This document shows, piece by piece, positions 45,355 through 56,990 of a stretch of DNA of 64,000 bases. A program made the translations under genes and the position numbers. Under the pieces are notes generated by a model. It saw nothing but the letters and a program-made list of their open reading frames with translations, had not been told where the DNA came from and ran no database searches. Each line of letters opens with the position of its first letter. Position 1 is the stretch's first letter. Source of the DNA: Cryptomeria japonica (taxonomy: Eukaryota; Streptophyta; Pinopsida; Cupressales; Cupressaceae); contig NC_081406.1 in the NCBI RefSeq assembly GCF_030272615.1, positions 478,170,900-478,234,899 on the forward strand. Reading direction: 5' to 3'.

Positions 45355-47906
45355 TGTTGGAATTATGTTGTCATTGATGTCAACCGGTATAAGGTGGAAA
45401 CCGGTATAGGAGATGTATGTACAATATTGTCATTAATGTCAACCGGCAGTATGTGCAGTTGAGACCAATTGATATGAAAGCTAGAGTCATCGGTATACAA
45501 GTTGATGGATGGGTATGAAGAAACTGGTATCCACTAAACATGTGGATGAACATGTTAGTATACATGTTGGTACTAACCGATAAGATGATGACCGGTAAGG
45601 CTACAAAGTGAATAGGCCACCAATATGCTAGTATGATGCCATCTAGCAGGACAACCACCAGTAAATGATGTTGTCCCTGGAAGAAGAGAAGATTGAAGAA
45701 GGAATCCTACCTGAGGATTGTAGGGTGGTTGCACCTGCTCAAACAGGGAAGCAATATTAGTGCAATGTCAGATGCAGATGACAAGAATCCACTCACACCA
45801 GTAAGTGGAGCTTACCCCTTAACATGCATTGGAATGCATTACATCTCTCTAGGATAGGTTGCCAAGGGTTGAAGGCAGGAGATTGAAGGCTCACACCAAA
45901 TGAATTGGTGAAACACTAAGTTACCTTAGGTGTATGAAATTAGAGATGTGCACCAGATCAGCAAGGGAAGACATGATAAGTTCCTGGTATAGTGAAGGAA
46001 GGATAGGTTTGTCTCTTTAACAAACCAGTTGATAAGAGAACCGGTCTATTGATTAAAAAGACAAAGTTGAAGCAGCTGCAGACAGAGGATGTTGCCAGAA
46101 TGAAGAGGAAGTTTGGTGCCACAACTGTGCATGGTATCTTATGAGTATATATGTAGAAGATACTACCATTATATATGTCCTCCAGTGAACAAGACAAAGT
46201 GACAAGTGAAGAGCTCTTGTCAGATGAAGTTGATATGCTATGATTTGGCATGTGTGATGACCAGTAAAGGTGATCCATCGACAGATTAACAAAGTGCTAG
46301 TTTGAAGGAAGACCGGTTAGGGTATAACCAATAGGGTAAGAGAACCAGCTAATGAACTCGATTGTGTGATTGGTCGGTGATCTTGTCGGGACATACATAG
46401 CAGTCTAAGGTAAGGTGGATACTGACAAAGGTGTCAGGTGGAGTCAAGGTGGAGGCCATGCATGCAGCTGTAAATGAAGTATGCACCGACGAGGTAGTTG
46501 CATAGTCGGTCAATATTAATTGCAGACCTCGTAAATCATCGGATATGTTGCAGAGGTGTGTGACTCAAGGAAGGTCAAATAGAGGTGATCAATGAGATGC
46601 ATTGATTGATGTAGAATGTACAGGTGCAGAATGAGGTTGGTGATACAATCTGGTGAACCATTTATGGTGGCTGACCAAGTGCCATACTGACGGACTGTCT
46701 GTGTTTGATAAGTATAGCAAACATTCCTTGGAAGAAAGAAGATATGGTAGGAGATGCCTGATTCCTTGCAGGTTGTTTATCTTCATGTAGAATGATATCC
46801 AATGGGATCTGATACTCCTTGTGATCAGAAGAAGAAACCCTAGTGTGCCAATAGTTTGAAGTTGTGTTTTGACGGGAAAGGTGAGATATAAGAATGTAGG
46901 CACAAGACCAGATTTGATGATGCTTACAGAATATTTGATGCTAGTTGAATGAAAAGATTCAATCTAACTGAGAGAGTGAAACAATTGAGCATTTGGAGGT
47001 GCAACCGGTAAGAGGATTGAAAGTGGTTTAACCTGTAAGGCCAAGGTGACCGGTAAACTGTTACAAAGTTTAACAGTAGCATAAACCGGTAGGGTTTACA
47101 CTGATAAGAAGTGAGCATCAAAGAATAAAGCATGCAAAGAGAGTGTTGAAGAAGATCCAGCAAGGTAAAAGATAGAGTAGGGTTGATCTGGAATTGAGGA
47201 AGTCACTGGTAACCAGGTGCAAAGACAGACAATTGGTAGAGCCCGAACTAGTATGGCAGTAGTAGCAAGGTAAGAAGAGAATAAGCAAAGATCATACAAG
47301 GAGGAGGGAGTGTGTCAGGAGATGGAAGTGAACTGGTAAGCAGTGGAGTGTGAACCAACTAACAGGAGGTAGAGTGGAAGACAGAGAACACTACCGGCAA
47401 AGCTGAGTAGGAGAGAAACCAATAGAGAGAGATTACTTCTATAGGTTACATAACTCATTTATAACTAGGATTCAACTATAGTATTATTTGATATAATGTA
47501 TTATTGTCACTGAGTTGAATCTCAGTGCAGGGGGTTGGTACTCCTTGGGTTGTTGCCCTAAAATTAGGAGTTGGTGCTCCTTGGGTTGGTGCCCTAAAGT
47601 AGGAGTGGTACTCCTTGGGTTGGTGCCCTAAATGTTGTAACCGAGTGTTTCATTGTGAGGCTCGATTGGAGCAGTAGACTCTAGCATCTCTTCTCACCGA
47701 GGTTTTTCCCATCTTGGGTTTTCCTCATATATAGTGGTGTCATGTGATGTGCCTTTGTGTGATTACATTGTGAAGTCTTGCTTTATCTCACTGGTAGGTT
47801 TACTTGTGTTTGTTGTGCTAACCGGTACTCACTCTTATGATCAAAAGGTTTAAGAGTTTTGGAAACCAATGATTCACCCCCTCTCAGTGGTACATTGTGT
47901 TCAACA
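45355..47906 (+). repeat. 3' LTR of H
   Basis: 2552 bp, TGTTGGAATTATG ... GTTCAACA. Longer than the 5' copy because GTCATTGATGTCAACC is duplicated (45370 and 45429) and the TGGTACTCCTTGG minisatellite (47531-47640) is arranged differently. Confidence 0.87.
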
Positions 47907-48264
47907 ATTATTGCTAAGATTGTCTCCATTTGTACTTTTAGATGTTACATGAATGATGAATCATAATATTAGGAACATTTTGTTTTGTCTTGGCAATTTT
48001 CTTATCACTGTGATCCTTTTCAATGTGTTAATGTTAGGCATTAATGCTCGAGTGGTTCACTCATTTAAAATGATCTATTGCTTGTGTTTACATTCTTGAT
48101 CTCAGATTCAACTTTATGACCTATACATAAGCATTGGTCTGTTGAATCTATTCACTATTTTTTTGGAAAATAACCCATATAGAAAACACGCCATTGTCAA
48201 TGTAACTTATATCAAAACTTAGAAAAATGAAAAATAAGATATATACTATTAATATATACCGCAG
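47907..48264. other. No gene seen, right flank of H
   Basis: ATTAT (47907-47911) is the probable right target duplication. The phrase CATATAGAAAACAC at 48178 recurs at 38115 just after the 85-bp minisatellite. No ORF. Confidence 0.45.
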
Positions 48265-49136
48265 AAGGCAACTTATGGTAAGTGTGCATTTAATGAGATA
48301 TTTACAATCATTGATGAAGAAGATCAAATGCCTTTAAATTGGACATTGGGGTATTACCGTATTTTCACATTACATGTTTGAGTTGGAAATGCAGAGGTGG
48401 GAGTGATGGACATGTTGATTATGCTTAGGGAAATGAAACAACAGACAACATTTGAAGGTGAAGTCATTAATAAATGGTTAGGAGGGGTCTTGGTGAATGA
48501 CCACTCATGCATAATCCATGTGGTCAAGACAGTGTTGGGGTTGGAGTTTCTGATGGCATATCATAGGCATACGGTTAGTTCGAACATTCTGGCCTTTTTT
48601 CTTGCCATGGTGTTATATGTGAGGGTTTCCAGGAAGTGGGTGAAAAAAATCACCCAGATGTTGTTCGATCATGCATATTTGCGTTATATTGATGCGGTGA
48701 TCGATAATGTGGATGAGAACCTCCTCATTCCCCTCCCACAAAAATATTACACTGGGGGGGTTTCTAAATTTCTGATTGTGCAAACACAAGATGCCTAGTT
48801 GTTGTAGGGGCAAAGGAGTGATATACTATGTAGTATCAATTTCCTCCTGTATGTAGCCAAAATCAAGGAACCTGAGGGGGACGATTGGCATTGGGATTAC
48901 CTAACCACTCAAGGATTGCTAGATGAAGCTGAAAATGATGAGGCAGATGCAGTTGAGATTATAGGCACACTACAGTTAGGGAGTAGAGAGGAATGGATTG
49001 AGTATGATAGATGTGGTGTGGAGGAAATTGCAACAGATGAAACTCATGCTAACTACAGATTTGACTGTCTGTTCATCTTACAAGCCAAGAAAGTCAAGAA
49101 GGAAAAAATTAAGGAGGATCGTGAAGTGTCAAGGTA
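48265..49136 (+). pseudogene. Decayed frame J, unknown function
   Basis: One frame of about 290 codons with only three stops. It opens after a splice-acceptor-like TATATACCGCAG: ATYGKCAFNEIFTIIDEEDQ, LNWTLGYYRIFTLHV, MDMLIMLREMKQQTTFEGE, FFLAMVLYVRVSRKWVKKIT, LLIPLPQKYYTGGVSKFL, KEPEGDDWHWDYLTTQGLLD, EEWIEYDRCGVEE, and a Lys/Glu tail. I recognise no domain. Trp- and Tyr-rich blocks and a single frame argue for past coding. It is not a Gag or Pol by motif. Possibly part of a transposon-borne or captured gene. Confidence 0.45.
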
Positions 49137-49273
49137 ACCTCCAAGTGTCTCCTAGACTTGAAGTATGTTACAGTTGCTTTGTTCTATTTTGAATTTTGTA
49201 TTGTGGGTTACAGGTTGTTAATTTTTTTTGTTAAGTACTTGTGCCATATTTTATGTCACTACAACTCGATAAA

Positions 49274-49450
49274 ATATAATGGGTGTTGGCCCTACCCAGC
49301 TATTAACCTATTAATGTTATCTTTATTTTTAATATAATCTTAATATAATTGGTGTTGGTCCTACCTAGCTATTAACCTATTAATTTTATCTTTATTTTTA
49401 ATATTATCTTAATATAATGGTTGTTGGCCCCACCTAGCTATTAACCTATC
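49274..49450 (+). repeat. 69-bp tandem repeat, 3 copies
   Basis: TGTTGG(C/T)CC..ACC(C/T)AGCTATTAACC recurs at 49283, 49352 and 49421, each followed by TTTATTTTTAATAT. It lies shortly after frame J. Confidence 0.85.
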
Positions 49451-50625
49451 ATATGCAAGTTCTTTCATGATAATATCATTTCTAGAAATTTTTGATGTCT
49501 GGTTTATTTAATTTTGGAAGTTGGTGAAGCTATATTTGTAATTTTGAATGAGATGGGTTTCAATTCTAGTTTTGTTATTGGCTTTTGCCCTACTGCACTG
49601 TTAAACCGATACAGGTTATTGCTAGGGTTTCAAAATAAAACTTAATACGATTCACTCTACAACTCTATTACTATAGATGATCAATTAGGCTGATGGGCTC
49701 GTGAAATTGAAAGACACAAAGAAAGCAATGATTAATGTAACAAATGCAACTATAGCTCGTGTAGAAAACCCTAGAGCATAAATCCTTACAATGGTGAATT
49801 CAAATTACAAGCATGTGTATTGGTTTAATGTATTGAATTTCATTATTTTTTATTTGCCATAGTTTATAAAAGCCTTCAACACTATGGAGTTATATTCATC
49901 AAGCACTTCCAGCTATCTCTACCATCACGCAAAGGTCTTGGCCATTGATCTTACAAAAGACAGTTGCACATTATCACACTTAGGAGACAAACATGTTGGA
50001 CCCACATCCTAGCCATGTTACATGGCTTTCCACATGTCATTCATTTAGTGTTCAAGTGTATGTCATCACTACTGGTAGGGCCTATGCGGACGGAGTTGTG
50101 GAGTTAGTTTTTGCGAGAAGTTTTAATTAATTGCACAACTGTGCAATGATTTGGACCGTCAGATAAACAAGAGGTGCCCACTTAATATTGTGGCTTATGA
50201 GGAGGATAGATTGGGCCAACCCTTTCCGATGTGTCCTTTGACCTCCAACATGCAGAATATTATTGGTCCACTTAATAAGAGATTGACATCAATAGGGCCC
50301 ATGTGCCATGTGTGCAGGCGGGGCTACAAAGTTAAGCTGAATGAGCATCTTGATCTAACTACATAGTTGCGCAATGATCTATTTAGAATATTTCTACGTT
50401 TGAATATGTATAATATTTTAAATTTATTAGTCATAATAATATTTAAAATTTAATTTTTTTCAATATTTGTCTGGTGTTGTGGTGTAATATTTGAAATTTA
50501 ATATATTATTTAAATTTTAATTGTAATTTATAAAATATAAATAAATAATATCATTGAGGACAATCAAGTATATCAATTTTTATTGTAAATTCACTTACAT
50601 TTATTTTAGAAATTGAAAGATTTTT
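49451..50625. other. No gene seen
   Basis: No convincing ORF. 50030-50380 is GC-richer, with GCACAACTGTGCAATGATTT and GGGCCCATGTGCCATGTG phrases that resemble LTR U3 sequence; 50400-50600 is very AT-rich. Confidence 0.4.
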
Positions 50626-52085
50626 TTTCTTTGTAATAATGTTATTTTATTCATATTCAAAGAGAAAAACATCTTAGAAGAAGTAAATTTCTAGAAGAGT
50701 CCAGAAAAGTCCCAAAAAACAAAACCAAACATTCACCTAGCAACCACAGTACCACTACATATGAAAATACCCTATCCCCCATTATCGTGCTTTTGCAAAA
50801 AAATCACTCATAGTATGCATGTATTTTATTAATATTTAAACAATAAGATTACAAAAAGTATAGTATATCCACCCTGTTCATCCAAAAAACCCACCTACCA
50901 GATCTAATTCTGAGACCAACACCAAAAAAAATCCCAATGACAGACCCCAAAAGGCAGAAAATAACAGTCTGCAGAAGTATTTTGCTCGATGACAGTCAAC
51001 ATACATCCATACATTAAGTTACAAAATTATAGACTTAAACAAAGACGACTAGAAAAGCAGAGAGACACAACATATCATTATGCAATTAGTTGTTTTCAGT
51101 AGACTCATCTTGAAACTTTGACAGAGTCATCAATGCGTCCAATGTACTTTTCCTCGGCCTCATCTCACGACCTGCCTCCACCCTAGCCACCTTGTGCGCC
51201 ACTTGCAGTACCTCTTCCATGCGCATCAAATTTGCAAAGGTTTTCAAATCCTACCAATGGCGTCTAGTGAGAGCCCTAAATCTTGCTTTCAATTCATCTT
51301 CTTGCCATCATACAAATGGTATGGGATTCACCGGCACATTCAAACCTTCAGAGACATCAATCCCCACTCCCAAGATGACCCATTCAAATATCTAGTCCAT
51401 GCCTTTCAAATACTCTTCAGTAATTAAATCTTGCAGCACCTGCTTCACCTTATCCATTGAGTCCTCAAATTATAATTCTCATGTTGAAATTAGGGAATAA
51501 ATCTCCATATTTATGTGATATCGATGATTCACAAGTGCAATTTCCTCTCCCATAATTAGCTTCACCACCTCCATTAGTTTCTCATCCTTGAAAATAAATA
51601 GACCCTGCAATCATTTATTTGTGACTTTGCCCACAAAAGGCACTATCTTCTTCTCTATTTTGAAAGTAAAACTCGACTCCATTACACTAGTCTCTACAAT
51701 GACACCACCTTTCACTACTTACCTTTCAAGCAATACAACTCAACCTCTACTCAAGCTGTAAAAAGGCAAATAAGTAATTTGAGGCCAATAAATTCATCAA
51801 TGCATTATCATAAATGCATTGTCCTTGCTTTTCCCTCAAATCTGTTCGCTCGATACGATATTAACTCCACCACCACTATACACCAATTAGATTGGCCAAC
51901 TCCCATCACTTTGAACTTGGATAAATCTAGGAGTTGTCATAAAATCATCCTCTGCCACCATGTCATCCACTAACATACTACTAAAATCTTCAAGCTGATA
52001 TTCTTGTGTCTCTTGAAAAGATGTAGCCCATTTGGACAACACATCAGTCGCTTTGTTCCCAATTCGTCGCATGGTAAAATTTAAA
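50626..52085 (-). mobile_element. Possible 5'-truncated LINE with RNase H-like tail
   Basis: On the minus strand a frame at 52072-51887 reads RRIGNKATDVLSKWATSFQ, similar to the last RNase H motif of plant LINEs (R..NKAAD.LA). Below it, decayed coding-like text continues to about 51060 with many stops, and the minus-strand end is a run of A (plus-strand T at 50627-50634), as expected for a poly-A tail. AAATTGAAA left of the tail and AAATTTAAA right of the truncation could be a target duplication with one mismatch. No RT is present, so the call is tentative; a gypsy RNase H is an alternative. Confidence 0.35.
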
Positions 52086-52097
52086 CTTTAATTAATC

Positions 52098-52397
52098 AAT
52101 CAATTTAATGACTATTGGATGATCGTAGATTGATGGCATAAGCTCAATTTTGGTCCGAAGTTCTGAAGGACAAAGGTTTCTTAAAAAAATTTGCGGAATA
52201 TAGACACGTGTGTATTGTCTAATTAACTTTTATAGACTATATACTTAATTAACTCTAAGTCTATAATTAATTTTAATCAATTTAGTGACCATTGAATGAT
52301 TGTAGATCAATGGCATAAGCTCTATTTCGGCCCGAAGTTTTGAAGGACACAAGTTTCTTCAAAAGTCACCCAAATAGAGACATGTGTGAGCACTTTC
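52098..52397 (+). repeat. Tandem duplication, 177-bp step
   Basis: AATCAATTTARTGACYATT ... GGCATAAGCTC ... CCGAAGTT.TGAAGGACA appears at 52098 and 52275, each followed by an ACAYGTGTG motif. About 120 bases per copy are alignable. Confidence 0.8.
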
Positions 52398-52645
52398 AGG
52401 AATGAAGTGTTTTAATAAACGAATGTTTGAATGTTTTTAATAAAAAATAGAAAGAAAAAGAAACAAATTTTAACCATGGTTTTGCCCTTCAAGGAAGCTC
52501 TACTGCTCTTGAAATTAAGGGAGATTGGACTTTGGAGTAACTAGTTTACTAGGGAGATTTAGAAATTAGAATCCAAATTCGAGGATGTGACAAGCTTTGT
52601 CCGCACCCGTTTATTTCTTTGCCGCTTAAAATTAAAAAAAATTGG

Positions 52646-52714
52646 GTAAGTTCCTGAGAGAAATACATAACACCTACATACCATGTTTTTAATTTTTTTA
52701 ATCTTGTATTTTAG
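52646..52714 (+). other. Putative leader intron before frame I
   Basis: GG/GTAAGT at 52646, a T-rich stretch, and TTGTATTTTAG at 52714, 19 bases before the ATG at 52733. 69 bp, near the minimum for a plant intron. Splicing cannot be shown from sequence. Confidence 0.35.
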
Positions 52715-52732
52715 ATTGTAGAATTAGGGGCG

Positions 52733-55700
52733 ATGGGGAAAGCCAAAGAGATCCAAAAAATAGACTTTGTCCAATTTGTTAAAACTCCAGGTTTCTTTGA
52801 TGAATTCCATGATATCTATGATTTTGTAATCCATGGTAGGCTAACCACTACTCTTATATTTTCATGTGATAATAAGGCCATAGGCGGCATGTTTGGTAAG
52901 GCATGAAAGATTGTGTATAATAAAAAATTAGCCCAAGACATAAATAAAGCTGAAGTGTGGGATGTTAGATTGGGACGCATTATGCTACCTAAGGTTTTCC
53001 CTTGCCCGAAAATTTTCATGGTCTGTGCTGAAAATTATGATGAAAGTAGATGAGAAATTGTTATTAAAAATATTCAAAAGGAAATTTTATCCATTACCGA
53101 GGAAGAATTTAAAAGTTTTTTGGACTCAAGGCTTAGAGCAGGACATTTTGGACACTTGCTCACACTGACCTAGAAAATATTGCATTTTATTTTGAAGTAG
53201 TTGATGAAGAGTGGACAAATAATTATCTCAAAGCGATAACAATGGATAGTAAACAACTAGATCAAAATAATAAGCCTCCTTATAAAGGAGATATTTTTGT
53301 GCCATGGGTTCAGGATACTATTACCATGCTAACATTTGGCCTGGGATTGGAAAATAATATGGAAATGGGTGAAAACCTCCTTGAAATGGTATTTAATATC
53401 CATTGTGTTAATCAACCTGTTAGATATAATTTTCTTGATCATGTTGTTCAATCCCTACATGAAAAATTTGTAGAGATTAAAAGAGATTCCTCTAAGAAAT
53501 TTAGGTTTACAACCTACTTGTGCCATCTTCTTCTATTAAAATATATTGGAAATTTCAAGCCCAACAAGCTTTAGATTCGGGTGTATAAGGATGTTGAGGT
53601 GAGAATAGTGCATCCAATATATGAATGGACCACTAAGATAAGGATGCATGATAATAGATTGAACTACAACCATTTGGTAGATTTATTTTTGGCTCCAATG
53701 TATCATGCAATTACAAACACTCTAATGCCTAGATTTCCCAAGTCTTGTAGAGATTGAATTCAATTAGGATGTGAAATATAATTGGTTGACTGGTACCTCA
53801 TGGAAGAATTAATTGTGTTAAGATTTTATGGGTCAGGAATAGAACCCTGAAAACTTCCAATACATGTGACAAAGAGGGTTTTTTGCATTAGAATATATAC
53901 GAAAGATGGAGAGTACAAATAAGCTCTACTTTTATGGTCAGAAAAAGAAGAGCATATTTCTTTCATTACCTTTTTCATGTGGAGGGTACACATTTGAGAG
54001 AAAAGCATTTAGTGTGGTATATGAAACTTTGAAAATTTTAATTTTGATGTTGACGGTTACTGGCAGTATGATCCATGTGACATCATTAAGGAAATGGTTG
54101 TGGTGAATAAAAAATCTACAAGTAAAACCCAACATGTAAGTAAACCCTTGTTAGAGATGATGAAAAATAACGATCCTTGGGATGAGGTCAAAAAAACGAT
54201 GGAGGAAACTGCTACTGAGAAAAAAAAATTTCTACAACAATTTTCAGCACAAATTATGACATTGCACCCACAGAGAACAAAAAAGAAAGAGATCCAAACC
54301 AAGAGGTGAGACAATGTTTACAAAACATCAACTATAATAAGCATCCTAGCTTCTCTATCACAAGCTTGTACAGAGGCAAACTGGACATGAAACAAAACCA
54401 AAGATTTTTGGTCTACGAGGAAGAATCTAGGTGAACCAAAGACTATTGCATATTTTGAAGATATACCAGAGGATTATGAGTTTAGAAAATTGTGGAATAT
54501 AGAGAATCCCTCTTAAGCATGTGATGTCAGTGATGATGATAGAGATCATGAAAGTGATAATGAGATACCCTCAAGTCAAACTCCAACAGCTATTACAAAA
54601 TCTGCAAAAACATATATTTTGAGTGAGGCCATGTTTGAAAAATATTCTTCAGGGGTAGCCATAATGGAAAAATCGGGTTATCAAGGTGGTGGTCTGGGGT
54701 CCAAAGGACAAGGCGCTTGGATGCCACTCAAGGTAGAGTTACCAAGAAAATGTGCATATCATAGAGGCATTGGAGTTGAATAAACAAGGAAAGGTGATAA
54801 TTATAAACTTGAACCTCATTTTGCTATAGCTTCAAATCCTGACACCTAGATTCAATCACAACCAGAACATGGTCAAGAATTAAGTGCTACTGGCACTGGT
54901 GGGGATGGTATGGGTACTAGTTCTAGTTGTTGTCAACAAGTGCAAGGACAAAAAGACACTCAGAAGAGACCAACAATAGAAGATAATATATAGAATCCCA
55001 GTGATCAAGGCATACTAAAGAAGCAAAATCTTATGACAAAAATGACGACTATCAGTACAACTCCAACTACATCAATTTTCACTATGAAGGTATTGTTTCC
55101 AGCTCCAAACCAAGCCCCTAGCCCTCAAACGAGTTTGATAACCCCAACTATCAGTTGGAGTGGGACAGGATTAGGAATGGGTTTTGTATCTTTTGCTAGA
55201 TCCCCACCTCACAATGAATTAGTTAAAGCCACATGCATAGGTGGAGGTGCCTACATCACTGGAAGTGCTATTTCACCATTCAAACATTCAATTGTGTCAA
55301 CAAGCCCACATTTTAATTATAATAATTTCTTTGATCAATTTAGAGAGAGAGTAGAAAAAAATAAATAAAAAAGGAAGCAAATGATGAAGGTTGCAAGTAT
55401 AGAGGAAGAACTTGCAATGAACGGGGTATTTCCCACATATGACCCAAATAAAGAAATGATGGAGTTCATGGTTGTTATGCCCCCAATTCCAAATCAAAAT
55501 AAACTAGAGAACCATATTGATCTCTCCCAATTTCACAATAGCATTGTCCAAATAGATTTCTTAGCAGTAAAGAATGTGGACAAAATTAATGTGTCAAGGA
55601 AGACCAACGAATTGGTGTACATATCATTGCTCAAGCAAGAGAGAGAAAAAATATGGAGAGACAAATACAAAAATTACAGAGAGAACTAGAAAATGAGAGA

Positions 55701-56743
55701 GAAAAGAGGAAAGATGCAAATAATAGTTGCAATGAATTATAGAAAAGGATAAAAAAATCCACCTCTACATCTACAAGTGCAGAGAATGAATAGTCAAAGT
55801 CAAATTGAACGAACTGAAGAAAAGATTACCTGAAAGCATCAAAAAATTTAAAATTGAAAGAGCCTCTTTAGTACAATTATACAAAAATCTGGAGAATGCC
55901 ATTGCCTCAACAAAAAATTTACAAGACCAATTAAATAGAGAGAAGGAAAGAGAAAATCAGTGGGAAGAAAAAGTAGAGGAAGAAATAATAAACAATGAAA
56001 GGCTGACACAAGAGCTACAGAAAGGCATACAATGATATTAACTCTCTCAAAGACAAATTGAGTGGATATTGGAAATGAACAATGAGGTTTATAAAACAAA
56101 AGATTTGGGAGAAACTAATGTAGAAGGGTGACCAATTGTGTCATTTGTCTGAATTGATTGGAAATCTCAGTGTACATTATGTGAAGTTGACTGAATACAT
56201 TGCTTAGAACAGAAAGTTGAATTCAAGAAAGAAAATTGCAAATTAAATTTTGCAAAAAATCTACAAATCCAATGACAAATATGTGGAATCCAAGGTAATT
56301 CATGAATACATTGATGCCTTAGTAAAGACTTCATCTATCATTCAAAAATTTAAGAAACTATGAGAATCACGGGAATGTTTGGATAAGGCTGCAAAAAAGA
56401 TGAAGAAGTTGCATGGAAGGGTGCAAAGATTGACAAAACTTGGTTTGCCAATGAGTTTTGATACAACACAAAATGCCTTGGAGATACTGCTTTCAAAAAT
56501 AAGATGGAGGAGAAAATGAAGCTTGATTTCGACCTGTTTCCTAAGGACATAAATGAGGATAACTTTTTGTCCATGACCAAACCATTGATAACCTTAAATG
56601 CAACTTTGGATGAAACATTGATGTCAACTTCCACTTCCAATTATGAATTGTTGACAAATTTTCAAGTCACTTACTATATGTTAGAACAATTTGGAGTTCC
56701 ATCAGATGGAGAGTGGAGCATGCTACAGAAGCTCATACAATGA
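52733..56743 (+). pseudogene. Long decayed frame I with G-patch domain and coiled coils
   Basis: About 1300 codons. ATG 52733 opens GKAKEIQKIDFVQFVKTPGF in one frame; near 53160 the reading moves to a second frame that holds to 55689 with about a dozen stops, then a third (55805-56743). Readable: ENIAFYFEVVDEEWTNNYL, PYKGDIFVPWVQDTITMLTF, LAPMYHAITNTLMPRFPKS, and a G-patch at 54631-54780 (VAIMEKSGYQGGGLGSKGQG, ending HRGIGVE). The C-terminal 350 codons are coiled coil (QLNREKERENQWEEKVEEE). G-patches bind RNA or helicases and occur in some retroelement polyproteins. No RT, integrase or zinc knuckle. Either a giant Gag-like protein or a decayed host-type gene. Confidence 0.5.
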
Positions 56744-56838
56744 TTTCATAATATGTATTGTATAATTTGTATTCCCCAATACATCCAGGCTTTCTGATTT
56801 ACTTTGTTTGTAATTCTGAGAATATTGTAATTTGTTGT

Positions 56839-56990
56839 GGCTTGAATTAACTCTATTTTATCTTTGTTTTATGATTCTATGAATGTTGTGTCATGGCTTG
56901 AATTAACTCTATTTTATCTCTATTTTATGATTCTATGAATGTTTTGTTATGGCTTGAATTAACTCTGTTTTCTTGTTGTTTTAATTCTGG
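56839..56990 (+). repeat. 56-bp tandem repeat, about 3 copies
   Basis: GGCTTGAATTAACTCT recurs at 56839, 56895 and 56951, with TTTATGATTCTATGAATG between. It lies just after frame I, as the 69-bp repeat lies just after frame J. Confidence 0.85.

Larger units (their letters stand above)
39455..47906 (+). mobile_element. Element H: GAG-only copia-type element (TR-GAG-like)
   Basis: 8452 bp: 5' LTR 39455-41919, PBS, Gag 41992-43843, 1.5 kb without coding, PPT 45343-45354, 3' LTR 45355-47906. Flanks TTTAT / ATTAT match at four of five bases. The 3434-bp interior has no protease, integrase, RT or RNase H remnant, while Gag extends to its natural C-terminal end, so lack of pol looks original rather than a late deletion. 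PBS and PPT are identical to those of the pol-bearing copia elements here. LTRs differ at roughly one base in ten. Confidence 0.85.

Noticed and set aside
45116-47299. Minus-strand frames in the H 3' LTR
   Set aside because: Same reason as for the 5' LTR; the frames are broken differently in the two copies.
51192-51427. Two overlapping plus-strand frames
   Set aside because: Opposite to the LINE-like minus-strand text, no motif; probably shadows.
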